From assembly GCA_020831765.1 (NCBI GenBank), contig JAFIFY010000181.1:1-38436 (forward strand): 38,436 bases of DNA, written 5' to 3'. The DNA comes from Phycisphaeraceae bacterium (GTDB taxonomy: Bacteria; Planctomycetota; Phycisphaerae; Phycisphaerales; Phycisphaeraceae). The position numbers were made by a program, and so were the translations under genes. The notes below the pieces were generated by a model. It saw nothing but the letters and a program-made list of their open reading frames with translations. It was not told the origin of the DNA and made no database searches. This document shows positions 23,641-32,185 of the stretch, one piece after another. Each line of letters starts with the position of its first letter. The first letter of the stretch is position 1.

Positions 23641-23871
23641 ATGGATGATCGCCGCCTCTTATCGCAGAACCAATTCATCGCGCAGAAGCTCACCCGCACG
23701 GAACGCCTGGTGCTGATGCTTTGGAAGATCGAGGGTCTGACCGACCTGGAGATTGCCACAACCCTCGACCTCCCCCCGGGCCTGATCATTTCCGTCAAGG
23801 CTGCGTTGCGAAACCGCCTGGGGATCTATCTGGCCGACTTTGAAGCCGCCAACATCATCAGCACTTCGTGA
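23641..23871 (+). CDS. Small sigma-region-4-like HTH protein
   Basis: 76 residues from the ATG at 23641, with GGGG about 10 nt upstream. Residues 17-62 ('KLTRTERLVLMLWKIEGLTD', then 'IATTLDLPPGLIISVKAALRNRLG') follow the sigma-70 region 4 / LuxR-type HTH pattern: a helix with 'TxxERLVL', then 'GLTxxEIAxxL' and a recognition helix ending in basic residues. No region 2 is present, so it is not a complete sigma factor. It could be a stand-alone regulator, an anti-activation partner of RNA polymerase, or part of a split sigma system. Expression is probably through the promoter and structured leader upstream. Confidence 0.7.
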   Translation: MDDRRLLSQNQFIAQKLTRTERLVLMLWKIEGLTDLEIATTLDLPPGLIISVKAALRNRLGIYLADFEAANIISTS

Positions 23872-23943
23872 ACCCGATGCGATGCGCCTCCAACGAAGGT
23901 CCGCGATCAGGCCGATCGCTGATGCGGCGGTTGTGGCGGGCAC

Positions 23944-25422
23944 TCAGGCGCGATCCGGCGCAATACTCTGACTCCCGCCATAGGCGATCTTCCGCAAGAG
24001 CCGCTCCACCGGCCCCTGTCCGAATCCGCGGAACCACCAGACCGAGAGCGGAACCTGGATCAGCCACACCAGCAGCACGAAGCCGACCTGGCCGACGCGG
24101 CTGACCTCACCGAACAGGCCAAAACCGTGGCCATAGAAGATCGTCGTGCAGATCAGCGATTGCAGCAGATAGTTGGATAGCGCCAGGCGACCCACCGCCG
24201 CCAGTGCCTCCTCGAGCCAACCCAATACGCCGGCGCGAACCAGCAGCACCACGAGCCCGATCCAGCCCGCCGACATAACGGGCGCTGCCCAGTAGCCGAA
24301 CTGGAACCCGAAAGACTGCCATCGGTAATCCCAATCGATCGCGAAGTTGTAGATGGCCCCCACCACAGCCAGCGGCAGACCGACACACAGGGCAAGCCAT
24401 ACCGGCACGACATAGCTGCTTTGCGGACGTTTACCCGTGAGCCAGCCCCACTTGATCGCGGCCATGCCCAGCAGCATCAACCCGGTGATGCCGGGGATGG
24501 CGATCAGCATGCCCTTGGTATGCATCTCCAGCGCGAGCTCGAAACGGGCCGGCATCTGCTCCAGCCAGCTTCCACGGAACGCCGCGACCTCTTCATCCAC
24601 TTCAAAGACAAAGCTGGACCAGTACTCCTGCAATTCAGCGACGATATCGGCCGGCGCGTAAACCATCGCGATGCCCAACAGCATCAGGAACCCGGACGGC
24701 AGGGCGTACAGCGTCCCCCCGAGCACGGCCAGCGAGGCCGGTGACAGTCGCCACACCAGATAGGCCAGCGAACCGCAAACCGCATAGATCAGCAGAATGT
24801 CCCCATACCAGACCAGGTAGGCATGCAGGAGCCCAATGGCAAATAGCGCGGCCATGCGCCGATAGTGAATCGACGCCGGAGGCCGGCCCGCTTGCAGATT
24901 TCGCTCGGCCAGCAGCACGATACCGGCGCCGAACAACACCGAGAAGATCGTGATGAATCTCTGGTCAAAGAATAGATAAGCGATCAGCCAGACAACGAAG
25001 TTACCCCCTTCAAGGTCACCCCAGGCGGTGGGCACGACATAAGCCGGACTGGGCATCGAAAAGCTCTGGATGTTCATCACCAGGATGCCCAACAGCGCAA
25101 AACCCCGCAGGACATCCAGCATCGGCTGGCGCTCCTGGCCACCCAGTGATCGATCCAACTCGCCGGATGATGGGGGGCGTGCGGTGCCCAGGTCCTCGAT
25201 CGGCATGACCTGATCGGATTGTCCCGGGCGGGTGGTGTGTTCCCGGAGCCCTTCCGGGGCCGGAGCGGGGGCCAGGGGCGGGGATACTCCCTGGGGTTCT
25301 TCCGGGACGGGGGGTAATTCCGGGGGCGGGGGCACTTCCGGGGGCGGGGGCGGGGAGGGCGATCCAAAGGCGGCACCCGTCGGAGCGCGGCGGTGATCTT
25401 CGGTTGCCCGGATGTTGTCCAT
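23944..25422 (-). CDS. DUF418-family multi-pass membrane protein with Pro-rich N-terminal extension
   Basis: 492 residues from the ATG at 25422. Residues about 101-480 are a YeiB-like DUF418 protein: start of helix 1 'MLDVLRGFALLGILVMNIQSF', 'FDQRFITIFSVLFGAG', then about ten further helices and 'GRLALSNYLLQSLI', all hallmark segments. Function of the family is unsettled; transport or acyl transfer is suspected. The first 100 residues are unusual: long Pro/Glu/Ala runs coded by a GC-rich repeat at 25241-25360. A later ATG at 25122 (residue 101) would give a standard-length protein. It diverges from gcvH across 102 nt. Confidence 0.88.
   Translation of the reverse strand: MDNIRATEDHRRAPTGAAFGSPSPPPPPEVPPPPELPPVPEEPQGVSPPLAPAPAPEGLREHTTRPGQSDQVMPIEDLGTARPPSSGELDRSLGGQERQPMLDVLRGFALLGILVMNIQSFSMPSPAYVVPTAWGDLEGGNFVVWLIAYLFFDQRFITIFSVLFGAGIVLLAERNLQAGRPPASIHYRRMAALFAIGLLHAYLVWYGDILLIYAVCGSLAYLVWRLSPASLAVLGGTLYALPSGFLMLLGIAMVYAPADIVAELQEYWSSFVFEVDEEVAAFRGSWLEQMPARFELALEMHTKGMLIAIPGITGLMLLGMAAIKWGWLTGKRPQSSYVVPVWLALCVGLPLAVVGAIYNFAIDWDYRWQSFGFQFGYWAAPVMSAGWIGLVVLLVRAGVLGWLEEALAAVGRLALSNYLLQSLICTTIFYGHGFGLFGEVSRVGQVGFVLLVWLIQVPLSVWWFRGFGQGPVERLLRKIAYGGSQSIAPDRA
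25241..25360. repeat. Dispersed CCCCGGAAGT motif, copy 4 (DUF418 gene 5' end), expanded
   Basis: Several reiterations, on the plus strand, of CTTCCGGGG / ACTTCCGGGGGCGGGGGC and diverged versions, spread over 120 bp. In frame they encode the Pro/Glu-rich N-terminal extension of the DUF418 protein. Confidence 0.6.
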
Positions 25423-25524
25423 CGCCCCAGCTTACCCTCGATCGGCCAAACGCTCGCCCGGCCTCCCACAGGTACTCATGATTGGGTTAGGATATGGCAT
25501 TCACCAGACAGGAAGGATCGGCTT

Positions 25525-25914
25525 ATGGCTGCGCCCGATGATCGGCGATATCTGAAGAGTCACGAATGGCACCGGCGGGAACCGGATGGACTGATCGCCG
25601 TCGGTATCAGTCAGTTCGCCGTCGAGGAACTGACCGACATCACTTATGTTGAAGTCACCCGCGACGAGGGTTCGATCGAGGCTGGCGAGGTCTTCGGCGA
25701 AGTCGAGTCGGTCAAGGCCACCAGCGAGTTGTACTGTGGCATCGGCGGTACGGTGGTGGCGGTCAACCAGCAAGTCATCGACAAGCCCGAGACCCTCAAC
25801 GAAGACTGCTATGACGCGGGCTGGATCATCAAGATTCGTCCCGCCGATCCGGCCGAGTTCGAGAAGCTGCTCAGCGCCGCCGACTACGACAAGGCGTGTG
25901 GTCAGGCCGAATGA
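25525..25914 (+). CDS. gcvH: Glycine cleavage system H protein
   Basis: 129 residues from the ATG at 25525, with AGGAAGG about 9 nt upstream. Standard length. 'YLKSHEWHR' at the start, 'VGISQFAVEELTDITYVEV', lipoyl-lysine Lys64 in 'GEVESVKATSELY', 'VNQQVIDKPETLNEDCYDAGWIIKI' in parts. It carries the aminomethyl group between P, T and L proteins of the glycine cleavage system. gcvT and gcvP are not adjacent, so it is either unlinked to them or serves as a lipoyl carrier. A plausible link with the next gene is lacking. Confidence 0.95.
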   Translation: MAAPDDRRYLKSHEWHRREPDGLIAVGISQFAVEELTDITYVEVTRDEGSIEAGEVFGEVESVKATSELYCGIGGTVVAVNQQVIDKPETLNEDCYDAGWIIKIRPADPAEFEKLLSAADYDKACGQAE

Positions 25915-26009
25915 TTCGTTGATGGACGTTCCCGCCAATGACCGCCTCGGTGGATGGATGACATCGCCCGGCCTTCCCGGGTCGAACCGGCCGATGGGAA
26001 ACTAGAACC

Positions 26010-26924
26010 ATGATTATTGATGTCGCGGCTTACGTCTGGGACAATCCGTTGCAGTTGGGAGCGGATGGTGAGGCGTTGCTGCGGCGCATGGCCGATTCGG
26101 TCGCCGAACGGCCCGATCCCTCCGTCCAGGCGCTGGCCGCCGCGGCCGAATCGGTGGATTACGTGCTGGTTCACGGCCTGTGCAGCAAGCTGCTGGGCGC
26201 TTCGGTGCCCGCGCGTAAGGTCGAAGAAGTGGTGGGTTCGCTGGGTGGCAAGGCGCTGGGGATCGCGTCGGTGGATCCGCTGGACGCGGCCTGGCCCGAG
26301 CGGATCGAGCAGGCCCGGGCCCTGGGCATGGCGGGGTTCGCCACCAGTCCGGCGCTGTGCGGGTTTCATCCCTGCCATTCCGAGGCCATGGCGATGTATG
26401 AATCGATCCATCGCCTGGGCATGCCCCTGTTCATCGATCAGCGGCTGACCCTGTCGCCTCGCACAAGCATGGAGTTCGCCCGTCCCGGCCTGCTGGATGA
26501 GGTGGCCCGCACCTGGCCCGGTCTGAAGATCGTCATCGGCCAGGCCGGTTACCCATGGGTGGATGAGACCATGGTCATGCTGGTCAAGCACACCAACCTT
26601 TACACCGAGCTTTCCGGCATCGCCCCCCAGCCCTGGCTGCTGTACCAGTTCATCGTCAACGCGCTGCGACAGGGCGCATTGGATCGGGTGATGCTGGGCA
26701 GCGGCTTTCCATTCTCATCGCCGCGCCAGATCATCAGTAACCTGTATCGGATCAACAATTTCGCGTTGGGAACGCAACTGCCGGTGATCCCTCGGGATGA
26801 ACTGCGAAGCGTGGTCGAGCGCCCGGCGTTGTCCCTGCTGGGCCTTAGTTCACCGGACACCGATCAGGCGACGGACGAGGATTCGACAACGGACATGACC
26901 CATGAGGCTGAACATGCGGGATGA
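26010..26924 (+). CDS. Amidohydrolase-2-like TIM-barrel protein with degenerate metal site
   Basis: 304 residues from the ATG at 26010. The overall pattern follows amidohydrolase family 2: 'MIIDVAAYVW' at strand 1, 'GKALGIASVDP', 'ARALGMAGFATSPALCGFHPCH', 'YESIHRLGMPLFIDQ', 'WPGLKIVIGQAGYPW', 'NLYTELSG', and 'DRVMLGSGFPFSSP'. Several expected metal or catalytic residues are replaced: the HxH of strand 1 is absent, His in 'GHxGxPW' is Gln178, and Asp in 'GSDxPF' is Gly232. It may therefore be a non-catalytic member or act without a metal. gcvH lies upstream, and the next lipoprotein gene starts inside its 3' end. Confidence 0.8.
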   Translation: MIIDVAAYVWDNPLQLGADGEALLRRMADSVAERPDPSVQALAAAAESVDYVLVHGLCSKLLGASVPARKVEEVVGSLGGKALGIASVDPLDAAWPERIEQARALGMAGFATSPALCGFHPCHSEAMAMYESIHRLGMPLFIDQRLTLSPRTSMEFARPGLLDEVARTWPGLKIVIGQAGYPWVDETMVMLVKHTNLYTELSGIAPQPWLLYQFIVNALRQGALDRVMLGSGFPFSSPRQIISNLYRINNFALGTQLPVIPRDELRSVVERPALSLLGLSSPDTDQATDEDSTTDMTHEAEHAG

Positions 26925-27648
26925 AGCTTCCACCGGAACACCCAGCAGCGCCGGCCGATCGCTTGGCCACGGCGGCCTGCTGTGTGGCCTTTGCCTGGTC
27001 GCCCTGGCGCTCTGGCTCCCGGGCTGCGTCGGCGTCGATCGGACACTGGCCAGGACGACCGGAACCTCAACGCCTGGCGGGGAAACGAGTTTGCGCAGCC
27101 TGATGAGCGAGGCCAGCCTCACCGGGAGATTTGACACGGCGATCTACGCCAATGACGGCGCTTCGACCTTGACGATGGTGCTCACTGAGGGCCCGGTGGA
27201 AACAACGACACAAGCCATGGTCATCCGCCTGCTCTGGGTGCCCCGTTCCGTTGAGACGCCGCGCCATCGCACCGCCACGAACATCACGGTGCATTACGTG
27301 GTGTTCGCCGGTGAGGATGAGGTGGGTATCTTCGAGGGTGCTGGGTTCATGCTCCCCCTGGCCGATCCGGGCGATGCCCGTTTCCGAGGAAGGATTACCC
27401 AGGCCAGTGTCCGGTTGGTCGAACGCAGCGAACGCTTCGCCGATCGCGTCGGCCCCTCGGTCCTGACCGGCGGCGTGCTGGCCGAGCACGATGAGGCCGG
27501 AATGCCCGAAGCCCTCCGCCGCCTGTCCCGGCGTGTCCACGATCGGCTTGGTTATCCGAGGCTGATCCTGGACTGGCGCATCGAACCGGGGCTTCTGGCC
27601 GAAGCCGAACCCGATCGCAATCATCCGCCGGCGGATGCGCGGCCCTGA
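26902..27648 (+). CDS. Putative lipoprotein of unknown function
   Basis: 248 residues. The ATG at 26902 overlaps the end of the amidohydrolase-like gene by 23 nt, suggesting coupling. The signal segment 'LLCGLCLVALALWLPGC' has a good lipobox with Cys42; a second ATG at 26914 is an alternative start. The rest (about 60-248) has alternating beta and helical character, with 'TLTMVLTEGP', 'NITVHYVVFAGEDEVGIFEGAGF' and 'RGRITQASVRLVE', and I do not recognise a family. Likely anchored in the envelope. Confidence 0.68.
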   Translation: MRLNMRDEASTGTPSSAGRSLGHGGLLCGLCLVALALWLPGCVGVDRTLARTTGTSTPGGETSLRSLMSEASLTGRFDTAIYANDGASTLTMVLTEGPVETTTQAMVIRLLWVPRSVETPRHRTATNITVHYVVFAGEDEVGIFEGAGFMLPLADPGDARFRGRITQASVRLVERSERFADRVGPSVLTGGVLAEHDEAGMPEALRRLSRRVHDRLGYPRLILDWRIEPGLLAEAEPDRNHPPADARP

Positions 27649-27700
27649 ATCATCCCTGCCCCCTCGCGTGCCGATTCCCGCTTCGTGCGCATCGCCCACC

Positions 27701-27994
27701 TCAACACGGCAACACGTTGCCCAGGCGATGAAGCGAATGGATGGCGCCCACCCTGCCGCTAAGCCCCACCAGCCGAAGATCACTACCCAGCTCAAGAAGC
27801 ACGCGGCGAAGTTCGATCAGCTTGGCCAGGGCCGCGATCGTGGTATTGGCCGAGTCGGATAGATCAATCACCAGTTTCTCCCCGCGTCCAAGCTGATGCG
27901 CCAAGGCGAACAGCGCCTGTGCGCTCTCATACGAGAACTCACTGCCGTGATGCCTGACGATCCGCTCGCCTTGGCCGATGGTCGCAATGCTCAT
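27701..27994 (-). CDS. STAS-domain protein (anti-anti-sigma factor-like)
   Basis: 97 residues; the ATG at 27994 follows AAGGGGTGAGG. Nearly the whole protein is a STAS domain: 'EKLVIDLSDSANTTIAALAKLIELRRVLLELGSDLRLV' in pieces, then 'GLSGRVGAIHSLHRLGNVL', the two C-terminal motifs of the fold. The usual phospho-acceptor segment (D-S-S-G) reads N-T-T-I here, so Thr51 or Thr52 would have to replace Ser if it is phosphorylated. No kinase or phosphatase partner is adjacent. The gene stands alone. Confidence 0.82.
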   Translation of the reverse strand: MSIATIGQGERIVRHHGSEFSYESAQALFALAHQLGRGEKLVIDLSDSANTTIAALAKLIELRRVLLELGSDLRLVGLSGRVGAIHSLHRLGNVLPC

Positions 27995-28357
27995 GCCTCA
28001 CCCCTTGTCCTGGTTCGATTCCAGCGCCGCCGTACACCTCAACCGGCCGATGCCCCACCCAGAATCGCGCATCAACCATTGAATACGAAGGTCTTCCGAG
28101 TCCATCCGATACCGCGTGCCATTCGGGAAATCCCACTTACCCAAACCCGCCAAAACGCACCGATCACCCAGCTTTACATCTGGTCGCCGGGGCGGCGCAG
28201 CTCATCGCAATGAACCTGAACGGTTCGGTGGGAGCAATCCCAAAACGCTTACAGGGAATATGCCTCAAAAAATCTCAAATGCCAGTCTTTTGACTGAAAA
28301 GAGCATCAAATCGGACGGAAAAGCGAAAGCATAATCGGCCGTTACAGCACGATCCGC
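27995..28357. other. Intergenic region upstream of the STAS gene
   Basis: No supported gene. A small hairpin (CAGTC 28283-28287, loop TTTT, GACTG 28292-28296) lies in an A-rich patch. The VWA gene ends at 28358 on the same strand, so this DNA holds its terminator and the STAS promoter, neither clear to me. Confidence 0.4.
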
Positions 28358-29542
28358 TCAGCCGCTGAATGATTTCTTCTTGCGTCCGGACAGATAGCTT
28401 TCGATCACCAGCGCGCCCATATCCTCACCAGCGCTGTAAAACGCCGCGCCACGGCACAAGCGATTGAGCCGATCGACGAATCCGACCCAATCCATGCCCC
28501 AGTACTCCTCAACCAGGGCGAAGGTGTTGATGCGAATGTCGGCGGCGCGGCAGCGCCAGGCTTCATTCAGCGTCGCTTCTGTCGAGCGCCTATCGGGCGG
28601 ATAGAGCAGATAGAGCATCTCGCCGCCCTTCTCGCTGCTCTCGATGTGCGCGGTGGGTTGACCGTCGGTGATGATGAAAATCTGCTTGTTCGTGCCGCCC
28701 CGACGCGCCAGTATCCGCCGCGCCAGGCGAAGCCCCATCTGCAGGTTGGTGAAGTGCTGTGGCAGTCGGTCCCGCATCTCACGCGCCTGGTCAAGCGGCA
28801 CGCGGTACCTGACGCGCGAATCGTAAATCGTCACCGGCTTGGGCATGAGCATGGGCAGATCAATCGGCCTGATGACCTCGGCCATGGAGCTGAACCCGAC
28901 AAGGTCCACGGTATCGTTCGGAAAGCGGGTGCGCATCAGCTCCATCAAACCCAGGACCACCCGCTTGGCGTTGATGAAACGCCGATAGCGGAACATCGAG
29001 CCGCTCATGTCCAGCAACAGGCACAGCGCAACATCCGTCCGGCTCTCGGTCTGGAAGATTTCGAAATCCGCGGGCTGGAGCCTGGCGGGCATTTGAAGCT
29101 TCCGCTCCGGGTGCTCGGTGCGCAGCCGCGCCACGAGATTCCGCATGGTGGACGCCATATCCACCTCGCTCAGGCGATCGCCGAATTCATACCGATGCGT
29201 GCCCTCGGTCCGCTCATCGCTTCGGCCCGATTGCTCGGCGGCATGCCCTTCGCTTCGGCCCTGGCGGAGCTTCTCGAACATCTCCATCAACGCCTGGTGG
29301 CCGAATCCCCGGACGAGCTTGGGCGTGGGCTTGAGCTTGCCCGTGGCATCGTCACGCTCAAGCAAACCGTCAGCCAGCATCTGCATGACCAACTCCGCGA
29401 TCGCCTCATCCTCGCTGCGTTCCAGCGCATCAAGCCCATCCTCGCCATAGGTCAGGATGAACTCCATGATCTCGGGCGACTGAAACAGGCTGTCCACGGT
29501 GGGAAAAGGTTGGCCGTCGTACTTGGAATACTCGTGACGCAT
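28358..29542 (-). CDS. VWA-domain protein with MIDAS site
   Basis: 394 residues from the ATG at 29542 (a TTG at 29548 precedes it in frame). An acidic, helical N-terminal half (1-165), then a von Willebrand factor A domain (about 170-380). The MIDAS motif DMSGS is at 178-182; 'FIITDGQPTAH' supplies the later acidic metal ligand and a Thr lies between in 'HFTNLQMGLRLARRIL'. No membrane segment. This layout, with a helical N-terminal half, resembles VWA partners of MoxR AAA+ ATPases, but no MoxR gene is in the window. Predicted to be cytoplasmic and metal-dependent in partner binding. Divergent from nadA. Confidence 0.85.
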   Translation of the reverse strand: MRHEYSKYDGQPFPTVDSLFQSPEIMEFILTYGEDGLDALERSEDEAIAELVMQMLADGLLERDDATGKLKPTPKLVRGFGHQALMEMFEKLRQGRSEGHAAEQSGRSDERTEGTHRYEFGDRLSEVDMASTMRNLVARLRTEHPERKLQMPARLQPADFEIFQTESRTDVALCLLLDMSGSMFRYRRFINAKRVVLGLMELMRTRFPNDTVDLVGFSSMAEVIRPIDLPMLMPKPVTIYDSRVRYRVPLDQAREMRDRLPQHFTNLQMGLRLARRILARRGGTNKQIFIITDGQPTAHIESSEKGGEMLYLLYPPDRRSTEATLNEAWRCRAADIRINTFALVEEYWGMDWVGFVDRLNRLCRGAAFYSAGEDMGALVIESYLSGRKKKSFSG

Positions 29543-29726
29543 GACCAATCGTAGGACGGAGCTGGGCCGATCGGCGGACGACCGGGTACGCGGCCAAGTC
29601 GCCGGGCCAATAAGCTCAAACCTGCATCTTCAGCCCTTGACGCGGCGCATCGCACGCAAAACCGGTGTTTCGGCCGGCGGAATCCGACATCTTCTGGCGT
29701 CAGATGAAAATCACCCCCAAGTGACC

Positions 29727-29732
29727 TATTAT
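29727..29732 (+). promoter_or_regulatory. -10 box TATTAT of nadA
   Basis: TATTAT sits 31-36 nt before the TTG start of nadA; the -35 region is weak. It supports the short NadA start at 29763, because a start further upstream would precede transcription. Confidence 0.4.
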
Positions 29733-29762
29733 CTCTACCGATTCACCCGTGGAGAGATTCGA

Positions 29763-30950
29763 TTGATCCTTTGGCAGCCACCCATCCCCCCCCTTTACAA
29801 CACCCTCGAGCCGGACCGTCTGGCCGACCGTATCCATTCGCGCAAACGCGAGTTGGGTGACAACCTGATCATCCTGGGTCATCACTACCAGCAGGATGAT
29901 GTGATCCAGTTCGCCGACTTCACCGGCGACAGTTTCAAGCTCAGCCGACTCGCGGCCGAGCAGGTCACGCAGAGCGGTGCCCGGTTCGTCGTGTTCCTGG
30001 GCGTACACTTCATGGCCGAATCGGCCGACATTCTGACGCCGGACTCGACGCAGGTGATTCTTCCCGATCTGGGCGCAGGCTGCTCGATGGCGGACATGGC
30101 CGATCACGATCAGGCGGTGGCCGCGCTGGAAGCGATCCACGAGATGCTCGAAGACCAGGGCGAACCGGCCCGGGTCATTCCGATCTGCTACATGAATTCC
30201 TCGGCGGCGATCAAGGCGTTCTGTGGTGAGAACGGCGGCGCGGCGTGTACCAGCAGCAATTGCCGCGCGATCTTTGAATGGGCCCTGGCCGGCGGAGAAA
30301 CCGGGCCGCGACCCGGCGAGCGGATCAAGATTCTATTCCTGCCCGATCAGCACCTGGGCCGGAATACCGCGGCACAGATGGGATACGACATCGAGGCCGA
30401 CATGGCCTTGTGGGATCCCCGAGGTCCCGATCCGATGCGACCCGGCGGCAATGATCCTCAAACGATCGACCGGGCGACCTTCATCCTGTGGAAGGGGCAC
30501 TGCTCGGTCCACAAGCTGTTCCGGCCCGAGCACATCGATCAGATTCGCTCGCAGTGGCCGGGGGTGAACGTCATGGTCCACCCCGAGTGCGATCACGATG
30601 TCGTGCTCAAGGCTGACCGGATCGGGTCAACCGAGGGCATCATCCAGGCGATCAACGAAGCACCCGCCGGCTCACGCTGGGCGATCGGTACCGAGATTCA
30701 CATGGTCAACCGGCTGGCTCGCCAAGCCGCCCAGCGAGGTGTCGAGGTGCGCATCCTGTCCGATTGCCAGTGCCTTTGCACAACGATGTACCGGATCAAC
30801 ATGCCGCACCTGGCCTGGGTGCTCGATGAACTGGCCCAGGGGCGCGTGGTCAATCAGATTCGCGTCGCTCCGGAGGTCAAACACTGGGCACTCGAATCGA
30901 TGAACCGGATGCTGGCCCATCAGAATGCGCCGCTGGTCGTGGCCGAGTGA
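29763..30950 (+). CDS. nadA: Quinolinate synthase A
   Basis: 395 residues from a TTG at 29763, chosen for the GGAGAG 6 nt upstream and a TATTAT box at 29727. Signature parts: 'LGDNLIILGHHYQQDDVIQFADFTGDS' in pieces, 'FLGVHFMAESADIL', 'CYMNSSAAIKAFCGENGGA', and 'WKGHCSVH'. The [4Fe-4S] ligands are Cys108 ('GAGCSMAD'), Cys277 ('VHPECDHD') and Cys340 ('CLCTTMYRI'). It condenses iminoaspartate with dihydroxyacetone phosphate to quinolinate in NAD synthesis. nadB and nadC are not in the window. It converges with the Gfo/Idh/MocA gene. Confidence 0.95.
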   Translation: MILWQPPIPPLYNTLEPDRLADRIHSRKRELGDNLIILGHHYQQDDVIQFADFTGDSFKLSRLAAEQVTQSGARFVVFLGVHFMAESADILTPDSTQVILPDLGAGCSMADMADHDQAVAALEAIHEMLEDQGEPARVIPICYMNSSAAIKAFCGENGGAACTSSNCRAIFEWALAGGETGPRPGERIKILFLPDQHLGRNTAAQMGYDIEADMALWDPRGPDPMRPGGNDPQTIDRATFILWKGHCSVHKLFRPEHIDQIRSQWPGVNVMVHPECDHDVVLKADRIGSTEGIIQAINEAPAGSRWAIGTEIHMVNRLARQAAQRGVEVRILSDCQCLCTTMYRINMPHLAWVLDELAQGRVVNQIRVAPEVKHWALESMNRMLAHQNAPLVVAE

Positions 30951-30992
30951 ACCCCGGCGGCGGGCGCCGGCCCACCTTGCCAAGGGCCGGGT

Positions 30993-32081
30993 TCAGTCGA
31001 ACCGCCCGAGTTGTTCGGTCTCCGGCATCGGGAGCGGACGACGCAGGTCGCTCTCAAGCTCGACAACCTTGCCGGATTCCCAGCTCTCGTAAAACGCCCG
31101 CATGATGCGCAGCGCCTCGAAGGCCAACTCGCCCGATGCCCGAGCCGGACGGTCATTCAATATCGCCTGGGCAAGGTCCGCGACGCCGCTCATGCGGCCA
31201 TAGCCGACGGCATGCGCCACGGGAAGCTCTTCCCAAGTCCCCCGTCGCTCGCGGCAAAGCGTCACCTTGCCATCAAAGCCATTGGGATCGGGCACACCGA
31301 GGCTGGCGGTCGTTCCAAAAAGCGTGATCGGCGGATGCTGGGAAGCAATCACCGCGAAGCTGGTGACAATGGTCACCATGGCCCCCTGCTCGAACTCGAG
31401 CAGACCGGCAACGTGATCCGGAACCTCGACGGTCAGCTTCGATCCGGCATCCGGACCGGCGCCCAGCGTGCGTTCGGGAATCTGGATGCCGGTCATGCCC
31501 ATGACGCGGCGGACCGGGCCCAGCATGTTGATCAACGCGGTCAGGTAATACGGCCCCATATCCAGCATCGGGCCGCCACCCTCGCGGTAGTAGAACTGCG
31601 GCGCGGGATGCCACGACTCGTGACCCGGACACAACATGAAAGCCGTGCCGGCGACCGGACGGCCGATCAACCCATCATCGACCGCCTTACGCGCTGTCTG
31701 ATGCCCGGAACCCAGAAAGGTATCCGGCGCACCGCCCACGCGAAGGTTCCGCCCCCGGGCTTCCTCAAGCAGCGCACGGGCCTGCTGCACCGTCGCCGCC
31801 AGCGGCTTTTCGTTGTAGACGTGTTTGCCGGCCTGAAGCGCGGCCATGGCCACCTCGTAGTGCGAGGCGGGAATGGTCAGGTTCACCACCAGCTCGATGT
31901 CCGGATCGTCCAGCAGTTCATCCACCGAACAGGCCCGACCCAGTCCGAACTCCTCGACCCGGGCCTGGGCACGCTTGATGTCCAGGTCCGCAAGCGCCTC
32001 GATATCCAGAAACTCATAGGCGCGGCTGTGTTTGAGATACTGCGGCACAATGTTGCCGCATCCGATGATGCCGATACGCAT
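30993..32081 (-). CDS. Gfo/Idh/MocA family oxidoreductase
   Basis: 362 residues from the ATG at 32081, with GGAG 6 nt upstream. Rossmann start 'MRIGIIGCGNIV', 'IELVVNLTIPASHYEVAMAALQAGKHVYNEKPLA' in pieces: the EKP motif with Lys as usual catalytic residue. 'GGGPMLDMGPYYLTALINMLGPV' matches the substrate-domain motif, with 'GPYY' in place of the more common 'GxHx'. Family members oxidise or isomerise sugars and inositols using NAD(P). It is the last gene of a minus-strand cluster behind an FAD-dependent oxidoreductase. Confidence 0.93.
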   Translation of the reverse strand: MRIGIIGCGNIVPQYLKHSRAYEFLDIEALADLDIKRAQARVEEFGLGRACSVDELLDDPDIELVVNLTIPASHYEVAMAALQAGKHVYNEKPLAATVQQARALLEEARGRNLRVGGAPDTFLGSGHQTARKAVDDGLIGRPVAGTAFMLCPGHESWHPAPQFYYREGGGPMLDMGPYYLTALINMLGPVRRVMGMTGIQIPERTLGAGPDAGSKLTVEVPDHVAGLLEFEQGAMVTIVTSFAVIASQHPPITLFGTTASLGVPDPNGFDGKVTLCRERRGTWEELPVAHAVGYGRMSGVADLAQAILNDRPARASGELAFEALRIMRAFYESWESGKVVELESDLRRPLPMPETEQLGRFD

Positions 32082-32185
32082 AGGGCACTCCAGCAATTGC
32101 GTGGTTGGGCCGATCGCCCGATCACAGAACATACCCACCCCACCGTTGCCTGTCTATGACCATGGCCGCATGACCAACTCTTCGC

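Noticed and set aside
26010-26924. Functional metal-dependent amidohydrolase
   Set aside because: Strand-1 HxH and two further conserved ligands are missing; annotated instead as a degenerate member.
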